Numbered from the stretch's first letter, positions 1-9,572 are shown. The stretch: 64,000 bases of DNA from Neisseria sp. (GCF_030527965.1 NZ_JAUMZU010000011.1:1-64000); one strand, 5' to 3'. A program made the numbers and translations. The notes: a model not told the origin generated them from the letters alone.

Positions 1-497
1 TTCCAATAATATTTAGTCAGTGTCTTTTTCTCTATCAAATCTTCCATAACATCACTAATACTAAATCTTGTCTCTTCCGGTTTACCCGTTGCCTTAAATG
101 ACCCGCCAAAACCATCCGGCTTCCATCGGCAAACACCTTGTCCAAAATAATCTTCGTCTTGCATTGCATCAAAATAAACAATAGCTTCATATTCATCCTG
201 CCCGGTTTTATGAGCTTTGTACTTGATATATTTCCTAGGCTCTGTAGAAGCACCTGCAATTTTACTAATAACATACGAACAATTTCTTGCCATATATCGG
301 ATATAAATATCATCCATTAACTTCAACGGCCCGGGCGCATCATTAATTTTGACTTTAATCCGGTAGGCTTGTTTGGGATGGGGATTCAGCTGAAAACGCT
401 TTTCAGTCTGTTCTTGAACGCTATCCGACCCGCTGCAAGCACTCAAATTTGCGGCGGATAATAAAGCTAAAGTTAATAGGGAAACAATGCGTTTCAT
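1..497 (-). CDS. Hypothetical lipoprotein (C-terminus outside the window)
   Basis: The reading frame opens at an ATG at 495-497 and runs off the left edge without a stop, so about 165 residues of the N-terminal part are visible. The protein starts MKRIVSLLTLALLSA and has a lipobox ending L-S-A-C, which gives a lipid-modified Cys near residue 21 after a short hydrophobic signal sequence. The mature part is charged and contains further cysteines (RNCSYV, GVCRW). I do not recognise a family. Lipid anchoring in the outer membrane or periplasm is inferred from the lipobox alone. An AT-rich hairpin at 524-560 lies just upstream. Confidence 0.6.
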   Translation of the reverse strand, partial: MKRIVSLLTLALLSAANLSACSGSDSVQEQTEKRFQLNPHPKQAYRIKVKINDAPGPLKLMDDIYIRYMARNCSYVISKIAGASTEPRKYIKYKAHKTGQDEYEAIVYFDAMQDEDYFGQGVCRWKPDGFGGSFKATGKPEETRFSISDVMEDLIEKKTLTKYYW

Positions 498-523
498 AAA
501 GCACCTTTTCTTTATGAATGGAT

Positions 524-560
524 AATTAAGCCGTCTGAACAACATTCAAACGGCTTAATT
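524..560. terminator. Hairpin built on a canonical-type DUS core
   Basis: A 16-base arm AATTAAGCCGTCTGAA (524-539) pairs with 545-560 with one mismatch. The core GCCGTCTGAA is the meningococcal-type DUS, not the dialect used in the rest of this window. It lies downstream of the possible small ORF at 559-660 and could terminate it. Confidence 0.5.
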
Positions 561-660
561 ATAAACTCATTCGGGAAACAACCAACCTGCCTTTTGCAGA
601 CGGTTTTATGTTTTGACGGGCGACTGTTGCGGCATATTGTGAAATGCTGGGCTGATTCAT
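559..660 (-). CDS. Possible small protein, 33 residues
   Basis: An ATG at 658-660 is preceded by a strong Shine-Dalgarno GAGGAG (668-673) with about 7 bases spacing. The frame closes with TAA at 559-561, inside the hairpin at 524-560. The peptide begins MNQPSISQYAATVARQ and is basic, with no obvious membrane segment. An in-frame TAA lies just upstream of the ATG, so this is not the tail of a longer frame. I recognise no family. Support is the ribosome binding site plus a hairpin directly at the stop. It may still be chance or a decayed gene. Confidence 0.35.
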   Translation of the reverse strand: MNQPSISQYAATVARQNIKPSAKGRLVVSRMSL

Positions 661-674
661 TGTTTAATCTCCTC

Positions 675-713
675 AAAAGCCTGTCTGAAAATATTTTCAG
701 ACAGGCTTTTTTT
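675..713. terminator. Inverted DUS pair, probable terminator
   Basis: AAAAGCCTGTCTGAAAA and its inverted copy form a perfect hairpin followed by a T run. Both arms carry the DUS core GCCTGTCTGAA. Confidence 0.7.
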
Positions 714-824
714 GATTCGTTTTCGCTTGAGTATGGATGCGACGATAAAAGTTTAAAATTAAAAAAACGAAATAAAGATGAACTAAAGTCATTATTATGT
801 ATCCTAAGTTATAGTTGGCTAAAG

Positions 825-859
825 TAAGCATAAAGGCAGTTTGGCTGCTTTCATGCTTA
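825..859. repeat. Inverted repeat upstream of the RTX protein gene
   Basis: TAAGCATAAAGGCAG (825-839) faces CTGCTTTCATGCTTA (845-859). These are 15-base arms with two mismatches and a 5-base loop. No T run follows on either side, so an operator or 5' UTR structure is more likely than a terminator. It ends 113 bases before the start codon at 973. Confidence 0.4.
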
Positions 860-972
860 GAAAAGAGTCTGCACTCATTGGCTGCAAGCGTTTCAACAAC
901 CTTGCCACAAGCAATATGAAAACACACAAGCCATAGATTTTGTTGTCTTTTATTTGATTTAGGAGAATTTTG

Positions 973-3354
973 ATGAGTAATACAGAAACCTTGAAAAGCG
1001 CTACGGCGCAGATAACAGCGGCAAAAGCCGTGTTGTCGGATCAAGGGGAAAATCTGAATGCGGTTTTCCCGCATTATGATATGGCGAAAAATGTGTTTTC
1101 AGGCAATGTGCTGGAGAACGCTTCCAACACATTAAACGGTGAAAGCGTGGGCAAAATCAGCGTGCAGGATTTCACTCTCGACGGCAAAACCTATCAAGCG
1201 GGAGAAATAGCCAAAGGCGACAATGCCTATCTGAATTCGTTTACCGTACTTCCCGACGGGCGCTATCTGGTGGATATCAAAGATCCGTATGCCAATACTA
1301 CCGCGTTTAAAGTCGGCTATACCGTCAGCAACGGCAGCGAAACCGTTAAATCCGCTTTGGATGTCAACGTTGAAGGCTGGGGGCTTGGGTTGGATCCTTT
1401 GGATGCGGCCGATATTCGGGCCAATGATAAAAGCTCGTTTACGGATGCGGCCGAGTGGGTTAACGGTGAGAGCGAAAAAATCAGCGGCAACGTGCTGGAC
1501 AATACGATTAACAAATCCGGACCAGAAGTCAAAATCGACGGTTATGTGATTAACGGTATGAAATATCATGCAGGTGAAACCGCCGGCATTTTTGGCATCG
1601 GCACGTTCAAATTGAATGCCGACGGTACTTATGCTCTTTCGGCGGAAGGTCAGAAGGTTACGGAAGCGAACATGCCCGATGTGTCTTATATCGTGAATAA
1701 CGGCAGCGCCAAAGAAACCTCGTCTCTGTATATTACATTGGATAAAGGCAAAATCACTGTTGCTCCTTATCCTGAAGCCAATGTCAAAGCCAATCCGTTG
1801 GTCGACTTGAGTGCGACCAAAATGTTGGCAGGGTATGCGGGCGAAGGCAATGTGCTGGATAAATATGAAGGCAGTGATAAGCCTTATATTGCAGGCTTCA
1901 ACATTGGAAACGCTTATTATGCCGCCGGGCAGACCGTAAAAGTGGACGGCGTGGGCGAATTTACAATGAATCGCGACGGCTCGTATAAAATCAACGCCGT
2001 CGATGCCAAGGCAGCGGTGCCGGATGTATCTTATACCGTAACCAACGGCTATAAGGCTTCTTCTTCGACACTGCATTTCGAGCTTGATAAAAATACGGCA
2101 GCCAATGGAGACAAGGTCGTCACCGCTGAGAAAACCGCCGATACCCACGCGGCTGATTCGGCAGCCGGTGCAGATGTCAACACGCCGGCGATTAATGATG
2201 CTGCCGAGGTCCGCCCCGCTGCAACCGATGCCGCTACGCTCAAGGATTCGTCTGAAGCTGCCGCGGCCGGCGAAGCGAATAATACGGCTAAAACCGGCTT
2301 AACCGATGACAACGAAAATGAAACCTTCACTTCCAATGTGGCCGGCAATGTGCTGGACAACGCCACCAACGGCGAAGGCGGAGCCGCTGCGTTGAGCGTT
2401 ACCGCTTATGAAATCAACGGCAACCATTATGCAGCCGGCGAGAGCGCGCAATTCGATGCCGGTACGTTTACGCTCAATGCCGACGGCAGCTATCAATTGG
2501 ATACAAACATGTCGGCAGCGTTTTTCGAATCGCCGAAAATCAGCTATACCGTCAGCAACGGCACCGAAACCGATACTTCCGAGCTCCAATTCCATTATGA
2601 CTGGGCACACTTGGAAGGCTCTGCCGCCAATGTCGGCCACGAATCGAGCACTCGCGTGCTGACGGGCGACAATCAGGCCGGGCAAACAACCAATCTGACA
2701 GGAAGCGCTCAGGAAGACAATTTGTTGGTCGGCGATAGCCATAAAGGTACGGCTGTTGATAACCAGCTGGATGCCGGTTCCGATTTGTTCGGTTCGGGGC
2801 ATGATGTTTTAGTGGGCGACCGGCTGAATATCGATACGCTCGAATGGCAGGCCGGCGGCACTACCGTTAAAGGCAGCAGTTATGATAATGCGGTGGAAGG
2901 TTTGCGCGATTATCTGAAAGCAACGGATGTGCAAAGCGATGGCAGCGATGCCGATGTATTGGCTTATGTGCGGGAAAATTACGCCGAGTTGCTCGATACC
3001 AATCCGCAAGGCGGTAACGATACTTTGTTCGGCAGCCATAACGACGACATCATTATCGGTAACGCCGGCAACGACACTTTAACCGGCCATGCAGGCAGCG
3101 ATACTTTCGTATTCACGGTCAACAGCAATAGCGGCCATGATGTGATTACCGATTTCACCGTAGGGCAAGACAAGCTGTTGTTCAGCGATCTGGTCGATTC
3201 GACCAAGCTGGTGTGGGATACCGATACCCGCACGCTGAGTTTCTCCGGCGTGCAAGACGGGCAAACTTATGAAAACAGTATCACCATTCAAAACGCACCG
3301 GCTGATTTGAAGCTGGAGGATTTGCTGGCAACCTCAACCGGTGCGCTCGGCTAA
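973..3354 (+). CDS. RTX / VCBS-type repeat protein, probable type I-secreted adhesin
   Basis: The ATG at 973 is chosen because AGGAG lies at 961-965; a TTG at 970 is only a frame extension. The protein is about 793 residues with no N-terminal signal peptide. Four repeats of roughly 90-100 residues each begin with a GNVL(D/E) motif and end in a (Y)TVSNG...L pattern, as in VCBS/Ig-like repeats of bacterial surface proteins. A disordered Ala/Asp/Glu-rich linker separates repeats 3 and 4. The C-terminus has a short RTX block (GGNDTLFGSHNDD, GNAGNDTLTGHAGSDTF), then the DVITDFTVGQDKL segment typical of type I secretion targeting domains. Calcium binding and export by an ABC/MFP/TolC apparatus follow from the family; no such apparatus is encoded in the window. 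The target is unknown. Confidence 0.8.
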   Translation: MSNTETLKSATAQITAAKAVLSDQGENLNAVFPHYDMAKNVFSGNVLENASNTLNGESVGKISVQDFTLDGKTYQAGEIAKGDNAYLNSFTVLPDGRYLVDIKDPYANTTAFKVGYTVSNGSETVKSALDVNVEGWGLGLDPLDAADIRANDKSSFTDAAEWVNGESEKISGNVLDNTINKSGPEVKIDGYVINGMKYHAGETAGIFGIGTFKLNADGTYALSAEGQKVTEANMPDVSYIVNNGSAKETSSLYITLDKGKITVAPYPEANVKANPLVDLSATKMLAGYAGEGNVLDKYEGSDKPYIAGFNIGNAYYAAGQTVKVDGVGEFTMNRDGSYKINAVDAKAAVPDVSYTVTNGYKASSSTLHFELDKNTAANGDKVVTAEKTADTHAADSAAGADVNTPAINDAAEVRPAATDAATLKDSSEAAAAGEANNTAKTGLTDDNENETFTSNVAGNVLDNATNGEGGAAALSVTAYEINGNHYAAGESAQFDAGTFTLNADGSYQLDTNMSAAFFESPKISYTVSNGTETDTSELQFHYDWAHLEGSAANVGHESSTRVLTGDNQAGQTTNLTGSAQEDNLLVGDSHKGTAVDNQLDAGSDLFGSGHDVLVGDRLNIDTLEWQAGGTTVKGSSYDNAVEGLRDYLKATDVQSDGSDADVLAYVRENYAELLDTNPQGGNDTLFGSHNDDIIIGNAGNDTLTGHAGSDTFVFTVNSNSGHDVITDFTVGQDKLLFSDLVDSTKLVWDTDTRTLSFSGVQDGQTYENSITIQNAPADLKLEDLLATSTGALG

Positions 3355-3370
3355 ACCACCGCCCCGATAA

Positions 3371-3410
3371 TAAAAAGCCTGTCTGAAAAATTTCAGACAG
3401 GCTTTTTATT
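3371..3410. terminator. Inverted DUS pair, bidirectional terminator
   Basis: A perfect AAAAAGCCTGTCTGAAA hairpin flanked by A and T runs sits between two convergent genes. Confidence 0.8.
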
Positions 3411-3427
3411 ATTTCCGGCTTTAACTG

Positions 3428-4642
3428 TTATTGGTGGTAACGCTTCAAGAAGCGTGCCAATTTGGTCATAGCTTCTTCAATTTGATGCACATAAGGTAGT
3501 GTAACGACGCGGAAGTGGTCTGGTTTGGGCCAGTTGAAGCCGGAGCCTTGCACCAATAAAACCTTCTCTTGCTGGAGTAAATCGAATATGAAGCGCATAT
3601 CATCGTGGATGCGATACATTTCCGTGTCGATTTTCGGGAAAAGATACATGGCGCCTTGAGGTTTGACGCAGCTGATGCCGGGAATTTGGGTCAGCATTTC
3701 GTGGGCTTTGTTGCGTTGCTCCAGCAATCTGCCGCCGGGAAGCACCAAATCGTTAATGCTTTGATAGCCGCCCAATGCGGTTTGGATGGCATGTTGCATG
3801 GGGGTGTTGGCACACAAACGCATCGACGAAAGCATGTCCAGCCCTTCGATATAGCCTTTGGCTTGATGTTTGGGGCCGTTAAGCACCATCCAGCCCATGC
3901 GGAATCCGGCCACGCGATAAGCTTTGGAAAGGCCGTTGAACGTGATGGTCAGTAAATCCGGAGCGAGTGCGGCAATATGATGGTGCACGGCACCGTCGTA
4001 AAGAATTTTGTCGTAAATCTCGTCGGCAAAAATAATCAGATTGTTTACGCGCGCGATTTCGACGATTTCGAGCAGGGTTTCTTTGCTGTAAACCGCACCG
4101 GTCGGATTGTTGGGGTTGATGATTACAATCGCTTTGGTATTGGGCGTAACCTTGGATTTGATGTCGTCAATATCCGGGAACCATTGGTTTTCCTCGTCGC
4201 ACAAGTAATGGCGCGGTGTACCGCCGGCCAGCGTTGCGGCTGCCGTCCATAAAGGATAATCGGGCGCGGGAATCAGAATTTCATCGCCGTCGTTCAAAAG
4301 CGCTTGCAACGACATAGTAATCAGCTCGGATACGCCGTTGCCGATATAGACGTCGTTTACCGTAATGTCGCGCAGGTTTTTGGTTTGGTAATAGTGAACG
4401 ATGGCTTTCCGGGCGGAATACAATCCTTTCGAGTCGCAATAACCTTGGGAAGAAGGCAAATTGCGGATAACGTCGACCAAAATCTCGTCGGGCGCTTCAA
4501 AACCGAAGGGGGCGGGATTGCCGATGTTAAGCTTTAAAATTTTGTTGCCTTCTTCTTCCAACCGCAGCGCTTCTTTGTGAACCGGGCCGCGGATGTCGTA
4601 GCAAACATGGTCGAGTTTGTGGGATTTGGGAAAACGTTCCAT
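3428..4642 (-). CDS. alaA: Alanine-synthesising aminotransferase AlaA
   Basis: A class I/II PLP-dependent aminotransferase of 404 residues, the same length as E. coli AlaA (YfbQ), which transfers the amino group of glutamate to pyruvate to make alanine in the cytoplasm. The N-terminus (MERFPKSHKLDHVCYDIRGP) and the LNIGNPAPFGFEAPDEI segment are characteristic of AlaA. The substrate-binding NPNNPTGAVY motif and the PLP-lysine context FNGLSKAYRVAGFRMGW (about residue 240) are present. It is a single gene transcribed toward the RTX gene and closed by the DUS terminator at 3371-3410. The exact substrate range is inferred from the subfamily. Confidence 0.9.
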   Translation of the reverse strand: MERFPKSHKLDHVCYDIRGPVHKEALRLEEEGNKILKLNIGNPAPFGFEAPDEILVDVIRNLPSSQGYCDSKGLYSARKAIVHYYQTKNLRDITVNDVYIGNGVSELITMSLQALLNDGDEILIPAPDYPLWTAAATLAGGTPRHYLCDEENQWFPDIDDIKSKVTPNTKAIVIINPNNPTGAVYSKETLLEIVEIARVNNLIIFADEIYDKILYDGAVHHHIAALAPDLLTITFNGLSKAYRVAGFRMGWMVLNGPKHQAKGYIEGLDMLSSMRLCANTPMQHAIQTALGGYQSINDLVLPGGRLLEQRNKAHEMLTQIPGISCVKPQGAMYLFPKIDTEMYRIHDDMRFIFDLLQQEKVLLVQGSGFNWPKPDHFRVVTLPYVHQIEEAMTKLARFLKRYHQ

Positions 4643-4741
4643 TTTGGCAGTTCCGGAATTGGTTAAAGTATTAAAGTGAAATGTACTCCGTTTTACATAG
4701 AATTTAAAGGGCGCAGCAATAAAAACGGGCTGCTGTTGCCT

Positions 4742-4772
4742 ATGCCTGTCTGAAAACGTTTCAGACAGGCAT
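4742..4772. repeat. Inverted DUS pair between divergent genes
   Basis: A perfect ATGCCTGTCTGAAA hairpin between alaA and dxs, which are divergent. No T run follows and the position is upstream of both genes, so it is not an obvious terminator. Its right end abuts the place where the -35 element of the dxs promoter would be. Confidence 0.7.
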
Positions 4773-4794
4773 CCGCGCGGAATGGAAAACTTGA

Positions 4795-4800
4795 TATAAT
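4795..4800 (+). promoter_or_regulatory. Candidate -10 box of dxs
   Basis: TATAAT lies 38 bases before the dxs ATG. No TTGACA-like -35 element is seen at 17 bases; that place adjoins the inverted DUS at 4742-4772. Confidence 0.45.
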
Positions 4801-4837
4801 CGGAGCCTAAAACAACCTACATCCAAAAAGCCGCCCT

Positions 4838-6733
4838 ATGAGCACAACCACCACGCCCCTGCTAGATACCGTCAACCTGCCGAGCGATTTGCGCGGTCTG
4901 GAAAAAGCGCAGTTGCCGCAACTGGCGAAAGAGCTGCGCGAATTCTTATTGGAGAGCGTGAGTAAAACCGGCGGGCATTTCGCCAGCAATTTAGGCGCCG
5001 TTGAATTATCCATTGCACTGCACTATGTGTATGACACACCCGAAGACCATCTGGTTTGGGACGTAGGCCACCAAAGCTATCCGCATAAAATTCTGACCGG
5101 CCGCCGTCACCGCATGCACACGATGCGCCAATACGGCGGACTGGCCGGTTTCCCCAAGCGCAGCGAAAGTGAATACGACGACTTCGGCGTCGGCCATTCT
5201 TCCACTTCCATCGGCGCAGCGCTGGGTATGGCCGTGGCAGACAAATTGGCCGGCAAAACCAACCGCAGCGTGGCCGTGATAGGCGATGGCGCGATGACGG
5301 CAGGGCAGGCGTTTGAAGCGCTCAACAATGCAGGCGATATGGATATCGACCTATTGGTGGTATTGAACGACAACGAAATGTCGATTTCACCGAATGTCGG
5401 CGCATTCCCCAAATATCTGGCCAGCAACGTAGTGCGGGATATGCACGGCGTATTGAGCACCATCAAAAACCAAACCGGCAAAATGCTCAACAAACTGCCC
5501 GGCGCCTTGGGCATGGCGCAGAAGGTAGAGCATAAAATCAAAGCCATGGCCAGCGAAGGCGAACATATCAAGCAATCGCTCTCGCTCTTCGAAAACTTCG
5601 GTTTCGGCTATACCGGCCCGGTTGACGGCCATAACGTCGAGCAGCTGGTTGACGTATTACGCGAGATGCGCGGCAAAAAAGGCCCACAGTTATTGCATGT
5701 GATTACCAAAAAAGGCAACGGCTACAAACTTGCCGAGAGCGATCCCGTAAAATACCACGCCATCGGCAAAACACCCTCCACGCCCGATGCAGGCACGCCC
5801 TCGGCACCCCAGAAACCCACCTATACCCAAATCTTCGGCCAATGGCTGATTGATCAAGGGGAAGCCGATAAACGATTGGTTGCGATTACGCCCGCCATGC
5901 GCGAAGGCAGCGGTTTAGTCGAATTCGAACAACGTTTCCCCGAACGTTATTTTGATGTCGGCATCGCCGAACAACATGCCGTCACGTTTGCCGCCGGTCT
6001 GGCCTGCCAAGGCGCCAAACCCGTAGTCGCCATTTATTCCACCTTTCTGCAACGCGCCTATGACCAGCTTGTGCACGATGTTGCCCTGCAAAAATTGCCC
6101 GTGATGTTTGCCGTCGATCGGGCCGGCATTGTCGGCGCCGACGGCCCGACCCATGCCGGTGTTTATGATTTAAGCTTTCTGCGCTGCATTCCCAATATGG
6201 TTATCGCAGCACCTAGCGACGAAGCCGAATGCCGTTTACTGCTTTCCACCTGCTACGCTTTAGACATGCCTACCGTCGTGCGCTATCCGCGCGGTTCGGG
6301 CAACGGTACATCCATTCCATCCGGTTTGGAAACCGTTCCTGTTGGCAAAGGCGTGCTGCGCAGAACAGGTAAGAAAACCGCCATCATCGCCTTCGGCAGT
6401 ATGGTGCAACCGGCTCTGGCTGTTGCTGAAAAGCTGGATGCCGCCGTAGCCGATATGCGTTTTGTCAAACCTTTGGACGAAGCGCTTATCCTGCAATTGG
6501 CTCAAGAATACGATTATTTGGTTTGTGTCGAAGAAAATGCAGAACAGGGCGGAGCAGGCAGCGCAGTGCTGGAATTACTGGCCAAGCATAAAATATGCAA
6601 ACCCGTTCTGCTCGCCGCGATTGAAGATACCGTTACCGGCCACGGCGACCCCACCCGTCTGCTCGACGAACTGGGCCTGAGCGAAACGGCTTTGGAGAAA
6701 CAGATTAGGGATTGGTTAGCACTAGAAAATTGA
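4838..6733 (+). CDS. dxs: 1-deoxy-D-xylulose-5-phosphate synthase
   Basis: This enzyme condenses pyruvate and glyceraldehyde-3-phosphate to DXP, the first step of the methylerythritol phosphate route to isoprenoids, and it also feeds thiamine and pyridoxal synthesis. The protein is 631 residues, close to the usual 620-640. The thiamine diphosphate motif begins [18 protein letters not shown] (about residue 149). The transketolase-like pyrimidine-binding segment ([14 protein letters not shown]) and the C-terminal domain ([13 protein letters not shown]) are intact. ispA, another enzyme of the route, is at 11 kb rather than adjacent. There is no clear Shine-Dalgarno before the ATG, but the N-terminal similarity ([24 protein letters not shown]) fits this start. 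Confidence 0.97.
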   Translation: MSTTTTPLLDTVNLPSDLRGLEKAQLPQLAKELREFLLESVSKTGGHFASNLGAVELSIALHYVYDTPEDHLVWDVGHQSYPHKILTGRRHRMHTMRQYGGLAGFPKRSESEYDDFGVGHSSTSIGAALGMAVADKLAGKTNRSVAVIGDGAMTAGQAFEALNNAGDMDIDLLVVLNDNEMSISPNVGAFPKYLASNVVRDMHGVLSTIKNQTGKMLNKLPGALGMAQKVEHKIKAMASEGEHIKQSLSLFENFGFGYTGPVDGHNVEQLVDVLREMRGKKGPQLLHVITKKGNGYKLAESDPVKYHAIGKTPSTPDAGTPSAPQKPTYTQIFGQWLIDQGEADKRLVAITPAMREGSGLVEFEQRFPERYFDVGIAEQHAVTFAAGLACQGAKPVVAIYSTFLQRAYDQLVHDVALQKLPVMFAVDRAGIVGADGPTHAGVYDLSFLRCIPNMVIAAPSDEAECRLLLSTCYALDMPTVVRYPRGSGNGTSIPSGLETVPVGKGVLRRTGKKTAIIAFGSMVQPALAVAEKLDAAVADMRFVKPLDEALILQLAQEYDYLVCVEENAEQGGAGSAVLELLAKHKICKPVLLAAIEDTVTGHGDPTRLLDELGLSETALEKQIRDWLALEN

Positions 6734-6866
6734 ATCGGTTTCAATTATGTTGTTTGTTGACCTTTAAGTCGGCTAATTTTTTATTGATGTGGGCATGAAG
6801 ATGATAAAACCGTGCAATGCATCAAAATTAAGTGGTTTCGTTGCATATATAATAATGCTATTTTAA

Positions 6867-6900
6867 GATGCCTGTCTGAAAACTGGTTCAGACAGGCATC
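6867..6900 (+). terminator. Inverted DUS pair, terminator of dxs
   Basis: GATGCCTGTCTGAA and its perfect inverted copy form a 14-bp stem about 130 bases after the dxs stop, followed by a pyrimidine-rich tract. Confidence 0.65.
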
Positions 6901-6961
6901 TTCTTCCGTTATGAATTTGCTGTGTTTTTAATCAAGGTTTTATTTACTAAGGAACGTATCC

Positions 6962-8860
6962 ATGACATGGAGTGCGGCTGATAGCGCTGGCTTATATGGT
7001 ATCCGGCATTGGGGTGATGGTTATTTTTCAGTGTCTGACGCGGGTGAGGTGGTTGTCAGGCCGAAGCCTGAATTGAATGTGGAGGTCAGTCTGCACGATC
7101 TTGTGCGCGAACTGACCGAGCGGGGGCAGGATTTGCCTATGTTGTTGCGTTTCCCCGATATCTTGCAAGACAGGGTATCCCTGTTGTGCAACGCGTTTAA
7201 CCGCTCTATCCGCAAGCTGGATTATCAGGGGCGGTATACGGCGATTTATCCGGTTAAGGTCAATCAGCAAGAAAGTGTGGTTAAAAACATTATTGCTCCG
7301 AAAAACGATGAGGTTTCTATCGGGCTTGAGGCGGGGTCGAAGCCCGAACTGATGATTGTGCTGGCTTATGCACCTAAAAACGGTGTTATCGTGTGCAATG
7401 GTTATAAAGACCGCGATTTCATCCGTTTGGCGCTCATCGCTCAACGGCTGGGGCACGAAGTTTTCATCGTAATTGAGAAAGAAACGGAAGTGGACTTGGT
7501 GATTGAAGAATCGGCTAAGCTCGGCATCCGTGCCAATATCGGCTTGCGCGTGCGCCTTTCTTCGCTGTCTTCCAGCAAATGGGCGGATACCGGCGGTGAG
7601 AAAGGCAAATTCGGCCTTTCTGCCGCACAGTTGATTTCAGCGGCGGAAAAGCTGAAAGTGGCCGGGTTGGGCGACTGTGTTCGGTTGATGCATTTTCACA
7701 TGGGTTCGCAAATCGCCAATATCGGCGATTACCGCTTGAGTTTCAAAGAGGCCGTACGTTATTTTGCCGAATTGCGGGCACTGGGTTTGCCGGTGGAATA
7801 TGTTGATGTGGGAGGGGGCTTGGGCGTCGACTATGACGGCACGCACTCGCGTAACGCCAGCTCGGTAAACTATGATATCGGCGAATATTCCCACGTAATT
7901 GTTTCCATGCTTCAAGAATATTGCAACGAGCACGGTATTCCGCACCCGAATGTGTTTAGCGAATCCGGCCGTGCGATGACTGCGCAACATGCCGTGTTGG
8001 TTATGAATGTAACCGATGCGGAGCGTTTGCCGGAGGATGCACCGCAAATCGATGATGTTGCCAAACTCTCTTTTGCTACTCAGAAGCTGGTTACGCTGCT
8101 CGAAAAAGGCATCGACAGAGAGATGATTACCGAAACCTATTACCGCATCGGTCATTATCTGTCGGAAGTGAACGAAAACTACGTAGACGGGCGCATAAGC
8201 CTGTCTGAAAAAGCCTTGGCCGAGCAACTGCACGCCGTTTTGTGCCGTCGCCTCAAGCAGCAATTGCCGGGCGGCGGGCGTAGTCAGCGGCAAGTGTACG
8301 ATGATTTGACCGATAAGCTGGCCGATAAATATTTCTGTAATTTCAGCGTGTTTCAAAGTTTGCCAGATACTTGGGCCATCGGGCAGATACTGCCGATCAT
8401 GCCCGTACACCGCTTAAACGAAAAACCGGTGCGCCGTGCCGTTTTGCAAGATTTGACCTGCGATTCCGACGGCAAGGTCAGCCAGTATGTCGACCGGCAG
8501 AGTATTGAAACCAGCATGCCCGTTCACGAATGGAAAGCGGGAGAGCCTTATCTTCTGGGCGTATTTATGGTGGGCGCTTATCAGGAAATTTTGGGCGACA
8601 TGCACAATCTTTTCGGCGATACCGATTCGGTAAACGTTTACGTGCGCGACAACGGAGAAGTAGAATTGGCCGGCATGGAAGAGCACGACACCATCGAAGA
8701 CATGTTGCGTTACGTGCATCTGCAACCGCAAGAGGCCATCAACAAATTTGAAGAAAAAACGCGTTGGGCCAAGCTTTCTTCCGGAGAGCGCAACCTTTAT
8801 ACCGCCGAATTTTTCCGCGCTCTGAAGCAGAGCAGCTATCTTAGCCTTGAAGGCGACTAG
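6962..8860 (+). CDS. speA: Biosynthetic arginine decarboxylase
   Basis: This PLP enzyme converts arginine to agmatine, the first step of polyamine synthesis from arginine. At 632 residues it matches the SpeA family. The PLP-binding lysine is K99 in [11 protein letters not shown]. The [11 protein letters not shown] segment, the [13 protein letters not shown] motif and the [18 protein letters not shown] phosphate-binding region are all clear. It is a single gene after the dxs terminator. No agmatinase gene is visible, but speD and a speE-like gene at 45.8-51.2 kb would use the putrescine formed downstream. A DUS core (8199-8209) lies inside the coding sequence and encodes SLSE. Confidence 0.95.
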   Translation: MTWSAADSAGLYGIRHWGDGYFSVSDAGEVVVRPKPELNVEVSLHDLVRELTERGQDLPMLLRFPDILQDRVSLLCNAFNRSIRKLDYQGRYTAIYPVKVNQQESVVKNIIAPKNDEVSIGLEAGSKPELMIVLAYAPKNGVIVCNGYKDRDFIRLALIAQRLGHEVFIVIEKETEVDLVIEESAKLGIRANIGLRVRLSSLSSSKWADTGGEKGKFGLSAAQLISAAEKLKVAGLGDCVRLMHFHMGSQIANIGDYRLSFKEAVRYFAELRALGLPVEYVDVGGGLGVDYDGTHSRNASSVNYDIGEYSHVIVSMLQEYCNEHGIPHPNVFSESGRAMTAQHAVLVMNVTDAERLPEDAPQIDDVAKLSFATQKLVTLLEKGIDREMITETYYRIGHYLSEVNENYVDGRISLSEKALAEQLHAVLCRRLKQQLPGGGRSQRQVYDDLTDKLADKYFCNFSVFQSLPDTWAIGQILPIMPVHRLNEKPVRRAVLQDLTCDSDGKVSQYVDRQSIETSMPVHEWKAGEPYLLGVFMVGAYQEILGDMHNLFGDTDSVNVYVRDNGEVELAGMEEHDTIEDMLRYVHLQPQEAINKFEEKTRWAKLSSGERNLYTAEFFRALKQSSYLSLEGD

Positions 8861-8870
8861 AGGTGGGTCA

Positions 8871-8901
8871 AGGCCTGTCTGAATCATTTTCAGGCAGGCA
8901 T
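8871..8901. terminator. Imperfect inverted DUS pair after speA
   Basis: AGGCCTGTCTGAA faces TTCAGGCAGGCAT. The second arm deviates from the DUS by one base (CAGGCAGG), which weakens the stem. Confidence 0.5.
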
Positions 8902-9040
8902 GGTAATTTTTGGAGTGCGGCAAGCGGAGAAATTTGTTATAATTCGCATCTTTCATCTGGGCGAGTTGAAATTGAAAGCCCGGAAAACAACAATGTTCGG
9001 CGGTTTGCCGCCATAAAAATCCTGATTTTTAAAAACATGC

Positions 9041-9070
9041 TTGAATTGAAACGGGATTTTATGGTATAAA
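9041..9070 (+). promoter_or_regulatory. Probable promoter of rpmB-rpmG
   Basis: TTGAAT (9041-9046) and TATAAA (9065-9070) are separated by 18 bases and would give a short leader before rpmB at 9113. A second candidate -10, TATAAT, lies at 8938-8943. Confidence 0.5.
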
Positions 9071-9112
9071 CCGCGTTTACTATTTTTAATTCAAGAAGTT
9101 TGGAGTCCAATC

Positions 9113-9346
9113 ATGGCACGAGTTTGTGAAGTGACCGGTAAACGCCCGATGAGTGGCAACAACGTGTCACACGCCAATAATAAAACCAAACGTCGTTTTT
9201 TGCCTAACTTGCAAACACGCCGTTTTTGGGTTGAAAGTGAAAACCGCTGGGTTCGTCTGCGCGTATCCAATGCTGCTTTGCGCACCATCGACAAATTAGG
9301 CATTGATGTGGTATTGGCCGAAATGCGCGCTCGCGGCGAAGCTTAA
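9113..9346 (+). CDS. rpmB: 50S ribosomal protein L28
   Basis: A 77-residue basic protein with the full L28 signature: [21 protein letters not shown] at the start and [20 protein letters not shown] toward the end. It is part of the large ribosomal subunit. It is followed after 27 bases by rpmG, the standard rpmB-rpmG operon, with a shared promoter upstream and a terminator at 9573-9608. The ATG is preceded by a GGAG-type ribosome binding site. Confidence 0.98.
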   Translation: MARVCEVTGKRPMSGNNVSHANNKTKRRFLPNLQTRRFWVESENRWVRLRVSNAALRTIDKLGIDVVLAEMRARGEA

Positions 9347-9373
9347 TTTCAATCTTAATCAAGGAATAAAGCC

Positions 9374-9529
9374 ATGCGCGATAAAATCAAACTGGAATCT
9401 TCAGCCGGTACAGGTCATTTCTACACGACCACTAAAAACAAACGTACTATGCCCGGTAAATTGGAAATCAAAAAATTTGATCCGGTTGCCCGCAAACACG
9501 TTATTTACAAAGAAACTAAGTTGAAATAA
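9374..9529 (+). CDS. rpmG: 50S ribosomal protein L33
   Basis: A 51-residue protein, [20 protein letters not shown] onward, ending YKETKLK, which is typical of L33. The Shine-Dalgarno AAGGA lies at 9361-9365. The cysteine ribbon found in some L33 forms is absent (TTTKNKR), so this is the zinc-independent type; that reading of zinc status is inference. It is co-transcribed with rpmB. Confidence 0.97.
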   Translation: MRDKIKLESSAGTGHFYTTTKNKRTMPGKLEIKKFDPVARKHVIYKETKLK

Positions 9530-9572
9530 ATTCCCTAAGCGATACTACTTTGGTAGTAGACAAGGTTTCTGT

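Noticed and set aside
138..320. Small plus-strand frame at the left edge
   Set aside because: Antisense to the lipoprotein frame, which has a start, a signal peptide and a lipobox.
1132..2148. Long minus-strand frame of 338 codons inside the RTX gene
   Set aside because: Antisense shadow of a repetitive coding sequence; its translation has no domain and the plus strand clearly encodes VCBS repeats.
7637..8410. 257-codon minus-strand frame inside speA
   Set aside because: Antisense of a well-conserved enzyme gene, no ribosome binding site.
8863..9069. 68-codon plus-strand frame between speA and rpmB
   Set aside because: It covers the imperfect DUS hairpin and the promoter region of rpmB and has no ribosome binding site.
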